Positions 57,681 through 64,000 of a stretch of DNA of 64,000 nucleotides are shown here, in pieces; within the stretch, counting starts at the first letter, position 1; each line of letters opens with the position of its first letter. The notes under the pieces are model-generated. The model ran no database searches. It was given only the letters and a program-made list of their open reading frames with translations, and was not told where the DNA came from. Both the position numbers and the translations under genes were made by a program. Origin of the DNA: Physcomitrium patens (Eukaryota; Streptophyta; Bryopsida; Funariales; Funariaceae); the NCBI RefSeq assembly GCF_000002425.4, contig NC_037264.1, positions 7,022,475-7,086,474 of the forward strand, given 5' to 3'.

Positions 57681-60600
57681 TCTTTGATTTTATGGAGATC
57701 TTTGCAATGCAAATGATGTACAGTTTTTAGTTTAATGATTTTTCGTCCACTTGTTGAAACTAGTAAGTAATGGATTTCATTAATATGTTGTTAATTGTTT
57801 GTGACTTTAGATGTCTATCATCCGCTTGATGGGTAATACGACATACTTTCCAGCGATTTTTTCCTTAATTGATTAAGACACGTGTATTTAAGTGTTTGGA
57901 AACAAGTTTATGTTACGGAATTGTTTTTAATTTGAATAAGAGGAGGGTACTGTATAATATTGACATGTGTTGCCATATTTCGGGTAATTTAAGTGATATT
58001 TTCAGCTAAAGTGAATGCAAATAGGTTTATACTGCAGTAGCTAAACCTTGGTCATGGAAATCTTACCTTGAGACAAGACCAGGACTTGGGACGAGGATTT
58101 CTTATAAAAACAAATAAATTATGAAACTGAAAATAAAAAGTAATATGAAATGTTGTATTTTAATGCTTCAAATAGTTTCAAGCTCACTTCCTCCATTTCA
58201 AGATATTCCCTCTAATTCTGATGCTTCTATTTCGTCAGACAGATTCGAGGAAAAAGTAAATACACGCCCATTCTGTATTGTTATTGCTATAATTAATCAC
58301 ACATCCATCCACAATCTAAGTCCAGCGCATCCTGAGTCATGTCATATTTCGCCACGTCAGCGTGGCATGGGCAAGCCCTTCTCTTCACATCGATGTAACC
58401 CATCCATCATCCGTTCCTCGTGTTATCATCCATCCAATCGAACAAAAGTGAACGTGGGAGAATATACTCACAGGCTGGATGACACATGTACTCAAAGCAA
58501 CCCTTTTTTTTCAGATTTTATTTTATTTTTATTCCCTGTTTTGCACTTAAGGAATCCCCGCCTCCCTCTGGAAGATTCTACGAGGGATGGCTTCAGAATG
58601 GGGCAGGTGTGCACCGCCCACACACATGGCTCTAGTCCAATTCAACTGCAGAACTAGGGTGTGAACAGCACATGAACAAATCCAACATGGGGAATGACAG
58701 AAAAATGGTGCCAATCCCACAAATTCCACACCCACCAAATAACGGCCACCAAAGAATGGAATCTGTTCCCACTGGGTGAATGGGAGTTGGGATGACATGG
58801 GAACAGCTCCACCCTTCACATGGTTTTTGGCCCATATACTTTCCAGCTTTTTGTGGGCAGAAAGGTGGGAACCATAGTGTAGTGAAGAAAAGCGAATTTG
58901 GGTGAGCCCAGCCAAGGGGTACATGTGAGCAGGGGAACCGTTCTCATGGGAACTGCTGGTCCTAATGTGCCTTGCGATGCCCTTCTGATGGGGGATCATA
59001 TTGTCAACAATGGCTGATATGTGGACTTGGGGCACCAACAAAGTGGCACAGAGATGGGCATGGGAACCTGCCAATTATGGGAACCTCCCTGAAATGGGTA
59101 TTCATAAAAATTTATCAATAACAATGGTTTAATAAATTGAGAAAGAATTGTTTGGAAAGAAGTGATTTGGTACTAATCTGTGAAGTTGTACTGTGGTTCA
59201 AAATACCATTGTGGTCATGTATTATGACACTGTTTGAAACAGAATTATGAGCTGTTTTAACAGGATTGTGATAATGTAATTTCAAATTTATTTACTTATT
59301 TATTATACAATGTAATATAGATGAATATCAGTTGAATATTTTTAGTTTTCTAAGAATCTTTTAAAAAATTGTGTTCTAACTAAACATGCATGTTAGTTAT
59401 TTCTATGCAGGTCGACCTTCTCTTTTAAACAGTATTTTTTTCAATAATATTTTCATTTATTTATTTTACTTTTAACATTCCGATACACAACACATTAAAA
59501 AAAATTTATCGTTCTTATTTCTTAATAATGTTTTGAAAAATGATTTTAATTGCTCATGTCATAGTTTCGAGAGATAAAATGGATTTAAAATTTTTGCAAA
59601 ATGGTTTTGACAAAGTGTACTATCATGGGAAAGAAAAAACTAACAAACAACAGAATTCACACTGCTTATAAATGTTGATGTGATTGAAGTTTGAATAAGT
59701 TAATAGTATGCTATCTACATGTAGAACATTAGTATCTACTGCAAGCAATACCATCAACCAATATTAAATATGATTTTTTTTTTTATATATATATATTAAT
59801 GTGGATATATAACAAACAAGACTAGAAAGATATTTGAAAAAAAACTCACTCATCTCATCTAGAAATTACATGACATTGAAAAAATATAAGTGTCAATAAG
59901 TATCTTTATTCTGTCACCACAACATTATATTTTAGCATTGGTTATTTCTTTATAATAATGAAGGGTGATGTGTACCCAAACTACAATATACAAATAGATA
60001 GATAGAATCACATCTCTAACTTCTAATTCCCCTAATTAAATGAAATAAAGATCCGCATCATAAATACAGATTATGAGACTGGTGTATAATCTTCTACCAA
60101 ACCATTGGTGAAAATAACTTTTTTTAGAATAAGATACATATTTTGTCTCCACCAGAATTAGTCATGGCATTTTATCTCAATGTTAATGACTATCACACTC
60201 ATGTGTATGTTTCACTATATAATTTATTTTCATTGTTCATAACTTAATATATAAATAGTTGAGTATGATACATCGATTTGCATTTTATCTTTTTGTGAAT
60301 TTTGTGATAGTTACTTCCATGATTTGAGTTCAACTATTCATGAAAATTATATTAACAAATATCAGCTTTCTAAATGAATTGACTACAATCAGTAACTATG
60401 TATTTGAATTTCAGATTTACATATTGCATATAGTGCTGTTATCTATAAGTTAAAATGCTGCAATGAACAAATATTTTTCTCTTTAGATAGTGATCATAAA
60501 AGAACCTTAACGTTCTTGTTCATGAACAAGAAAATATCCTTCACATTTCTTAAAATTGTTTCTCAGTGAATAAGTAAATTGCAACTGAATAAATTAACAT

Positions 60601-62988
60601 CAATGCACACACAAAAAAAAAAAAAAGAAAGAAAAAAAAGATCTAACTTAATATATCTGAAGTGTACCCTGCACAAAGCTATTAGATATAATTATGAATC
60701 TTGAAAATAATAGAACTCCACGAAAATTATTCCAATATCTGTGTACAAAAGTATTTTGAATCCATTGATCAGTGAAATAAAATCTATTAGTTTATCAAAT
60801 CTTTCTACTGTTCCAAAAAAATATAAATATAAATAAATTGTAGAAGAAAAGTGAAAGTAATTGTACACTGTTTTATTAAATGAACCTTTACAACTAAGAT
60901 TTAAGATTGAAGCACTTGAGTTCAACGAAAATCATTAACAGCAATAAAAATATTAGTAGTTACATCGGTCATAATAACAACAAGGATATAATTCAATAGA
61001 GCCACAATAAAATCAAATAAATAAGTATTTTATTTGTAAGAGTTACAAGATTGATTTTTTTTCTATAATACTTCCACATGCCAAAAGAAATTTCTGCAAT
61101 GCACTTCCTAGTAGGATTATTTAAACCTCTAGGGTTCAATTTTTTTTATTTCTTAGTTTTATTAAGAAAAATACTCTTTCTTATCACTCAAAAACACATG
61201 GTTTTATTCAAATAAGTTATATCATAAAAAAATAAAAATATGTTGTTCAAATATTTATTATAAATAATGAATACACAAAAAATTTATAATTTAAAGATGA
61301 CTTTTTTTCATTCAAAAATGCATTTTATATATTTATATATATATTCATGTAATTTATTTTTAGACTTTATGTCCGTTTTTAAAATCAAATATCTTTTTTA
61401 ATATATATATATATATATAATTTAATATTTTAAAATATTACTATGCTAATAATTTGAAGTATTTATTCATAACATTATTTTTAATATTATTATTTTTATT
61501 ACATGATATATTGTGTACCTAGTCTTTAATTAAAAATTATATAATGTATTTATTCTATAAATAAAAATTTTATGTGACATATCACAAATCATCACATAAC
61601 TTTATATAAAAAATCTGAATATATATATATATATATATAAAGAAATAAAAGAGAGTTTTTTTAACAAATATTTTGGTTTATAATCTTTTCATCACATTAA
61701 AGGTGGATATACATATGAGATTTTTCTATCTAAATGCCCATTTAAAAAGCCTATAGCACAAAAGTCCTATAAAAGTGTCATACTTTGTAAAGATTTTATT
61801 TTATTTTAATGAAGCCTTGGTATTTGAATATAATAAAAAGCAATAAGAGCCAACAAAAAATAAGCTACATTATTTTTTTTTTACAATTCTATATATATCA
61901 TGTCATATCTTTTATCTAATAATTATGATAATATAACAAAAAAATTAAATATATATATATATTCTATTAATAGAAAAAATTATAAAAATTATATATTATA
62001 TTAATAGAAAATTTAAATATAACTTCTATTTTATTTTATGTTTTTTAAGAAATACCTCTTTGAGGTAGTCTTATTACAAATCCTAAGTTACACTATTGTT
62101 TATGTCATGTAGAAAAATATATATTATTATTTATTATTATTTTAGACCAATTTATTTTAAGTAAAAAAAATAATTAAATAGGTTTTTATATCTAGAAGTC
62201 TACATTGAAAGGTCATGGTACAACACTCTAAAAATCGTGAATTAAAACCATTCTTTATAAGCCATCACAAAAATCGACCAAATTATTATGCTACTATGAT
62301 TCTCAATATGTTAGCTCATATCTTGATTCTAGTAATCATGACAAATATAATATTTGATTACTAATATCTTTAATGATTATTGTAAAAATTTCTTATACAA
62401 TCTAATATTTCTATTTACAATATCACCTTTCAAATAGGCCGAATATAAATTAAAAAGAATCATTTAATTCATGACATATTAAAAAAATACATTTCAACTT
62501 ATCTTTTTGATTTGAAGCCATTGAAATAATTTTTAGAGGTACATAGAAAACTTAATAAGACCTCTTAATTTTTATTATTCAATAATTATAAATAAAGTGA
62601 TCTCTCATCTTTTCTTTTGAGAATAAAGATTTTTTAAGATCTTTTTAAATTCAATAAATCAATCAAAATATTTAAAAATTATAATTTATTGATATCCCTT
62701 TCATATGTAATAACCTCTTAATTCTAACTATTATAAGTCAAGATGTTTCATTAAATTATTAATTTTAAATAACATTATAAAAAAAATACAAATAGATCAA
62801 ATTGTCAAAATAAGTCATAAACACAAAATTATAATTAGCTATAAGTATTACTATTAATATTATATATTTTTCTATAAATAGATTAAAAAATTATTTCTAT
62901 AAATTTTTTTTTAAAAAAAAAATATTAATAATGATAAATTTATCTATATATTTATTTAATCCTCATTAATGATAAAATCTCTAGCTTG
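57681..62988. other. Intergenic tract with a GGGAAC-rich segment, then AT-rich DNA
   Basis: 58120-59090 is less AT-rich and holds two overlapping opposite-strand frames of 178 and 175 codons (58121-58657 plus, 58547-59074 minus); neither looks like a known protein. It also holds a cluster of ATGGGAAC-type motifs described in the findings, and GCCACGTCAGCGTGGC at 58351-58366. From 59100 to 62988 the DNA is very AT-rich with TA repeats and no recognisable gene or element. Confidence 0.5.
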
Positions 62989-64000
62989 CATCATGGACAT
63001 ATATATTTACTTCAATAGTTACTTATATGATTAGGTAGAAATAGGTAAATATAGATTAATTTCATAAAGTCTTCTAGAAAAGCTTCTTAGAAGCTCTATA
63101 GATGCAGTTTTGACTTCAGATGTGTTTGTAGGTTAGAAACTTGGCCAACAAGCTAATCATGTGTTGGTAGCTTGTGGAATAAGTTAATTCCATATAATAG
63201 CTTTTAGAACAAGCTAACCATATAGTGCATACATAGATAACTTGCCTTGTAAATTAAGACATGTGGCTAACAAAGTCAACATGTTTTATGGGTCCTATAA
63301 GACATGGCCATGTAGCTTTTAAATATAAGTAAATAAGGTTGCAAGAGTGAAGCCTTCTTCACTCTTCTCAATGCCATTCTAATCCTTAGTCTTGTTTCAA
63401 GACTTTCTAGTCTTCTTGTTTTTGGCAATAGCCTTTCAAGTTAATATTATATTACCTTTTGAGTGACTTTTTAGTTCTCTTCAGTGACACAAGAGTGTAT
63501 TGAGGATTCTCTTTCTTTGAGATTCATATCCATGATAGTTTGACAAGAGTGCTAATATACTATTTTTATCTTATTTTAGAAGTAAATAAATTATCCCACT
63601 TCTATTATTGTATTTTGAAGGTTGCTGACTACCCACCTTTTAAACAAAAAAATATTATTTTTTAATATTGATCTTTCCTTAAAGAGAGTGAATTATCCTT
63701 CTTTTTGGAAATTATTATTAAAGTTTGTGGATTATTCTCTTTTAATTTAACTTTTTAAATTTGTTTGGATTACTTATGGAAGAAAGGATTATAGATGCTA
63801 CATTTAGTAGAAGTGAGAATAGATTTGAAAATATTGCAAATCTTCATGAGTTTGTCAACACTCTTAGAGTATAAATCTCATGTATTTCTAACGTGAATCA
63901 TGGATATACTATGCCTACACCTATGGAAAAAGTTCAGAGTCTGTAGCAAGAAATTGTGCAATTGAAGGAAGCAAGTAGATCAATCTCACAATCAAATCTA
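62989..64000 (+). mobile_element. Third copy of the chromovirus family, 5' part, cut by the window edge
   Basis: An LTR at about 62989-63537 aligns with the 550-bp family LTR (for example AAACTTGGCCAACAAGCTAA, CTTGCCTTGTAA, GTGAAGCCTTCTTCACTCTT). After it comes the family-specific TTGACAAGAGTG and then a leader. A gag-like frame begins at 63776 (MEERIIDATFSRSENRFENI) and is broken by a stop within 40 codons. The copy is diverged and decayed, intermediate between the young and the old copy. The rest lies outside the window. Confidence 0.8.

Noticed and set aside
58121..59074. Two long overlapping frames on opposite strands (178 and 175 codons)
   Set aside because: Both have low-information, His/Ser/Pro-rich text without domains. 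Overlap on opposite strands suggests chance openness.

Overview
The window reads as nuclear DNA of a land plant. Four protein genes are recognisable: a plastid-targeted ribosomal protein bL17c, a zeaxanthin epoxidase, an R2R3-MYB of the MYB52/56/105/117 type, and a homologue of the human C2orf69 (UPF0565) protein. GT-AG introns occur in three of them. They sit in short GC-richer islands separated by long AT-rich tracts of decayed transposons and dinucleotide repeats. The intronless epoxidase, the few introns overall and the transposon types fit a seed-free plant such as a moss, but that assignment is inference.

Layout. 1-3.65 kb: AT-rich, then a GA-rich untranslated-looking zone. 4.25-6.68 kb (+): four-exon C2orf69-like gene. 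6.7-10.15 kb: a 74-bp tandem repeat, a decayed ORF of unknown family and decayed copia-like gag sequence. 10.15-16.52 kb (+): a young Ty3/gypsy chromovirus with two 550-bp LTRs, gag, pol ending in a chromodomain, and an extra intact 140-codon ORF (here ORF3) between pol and the 3' LTR. 17.9-18.2 kb: LINE endonuclease remnant. 18.98-21.04 kb (-): zeaxanthin epoxidase in one exon. 23.2-30.2 kb (+): decayed Ty1/copia element split by a 1.3-kb insertion. 32.7-33.9 kb (+): plastid bL17. 38.7-40.5 kb (-): R2R3-MYB. 43.87-51.98 kb (-): old copy of the same chromovirus family, split by a decayed hAT-like transposon with a perfect 8-bp target duplication. 53.2-57.7 kb: GC-richer island with no supported gene. 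58.1-62.9 kb: mostly AT-rich. 62.99-64.0 kb (+): LTR and start of a third copy of the chromovirus family, cut by the window edge.

The host genes do not form a functional cluster: xanthophyll-cycle/abscisic acid precursor synthesis, plastid translation, transcription control and a probable organellar alpha/beta-hydrolase-fold protein lie side by side on both strands. The most unusual signal is ORF3 of the chromovirus. It is open in the young copy although gag and pol carry three stop codons, and it is recognisable at the same place in the much older copy, so it is a conserved extra gene of this family whose product I do not recognise.
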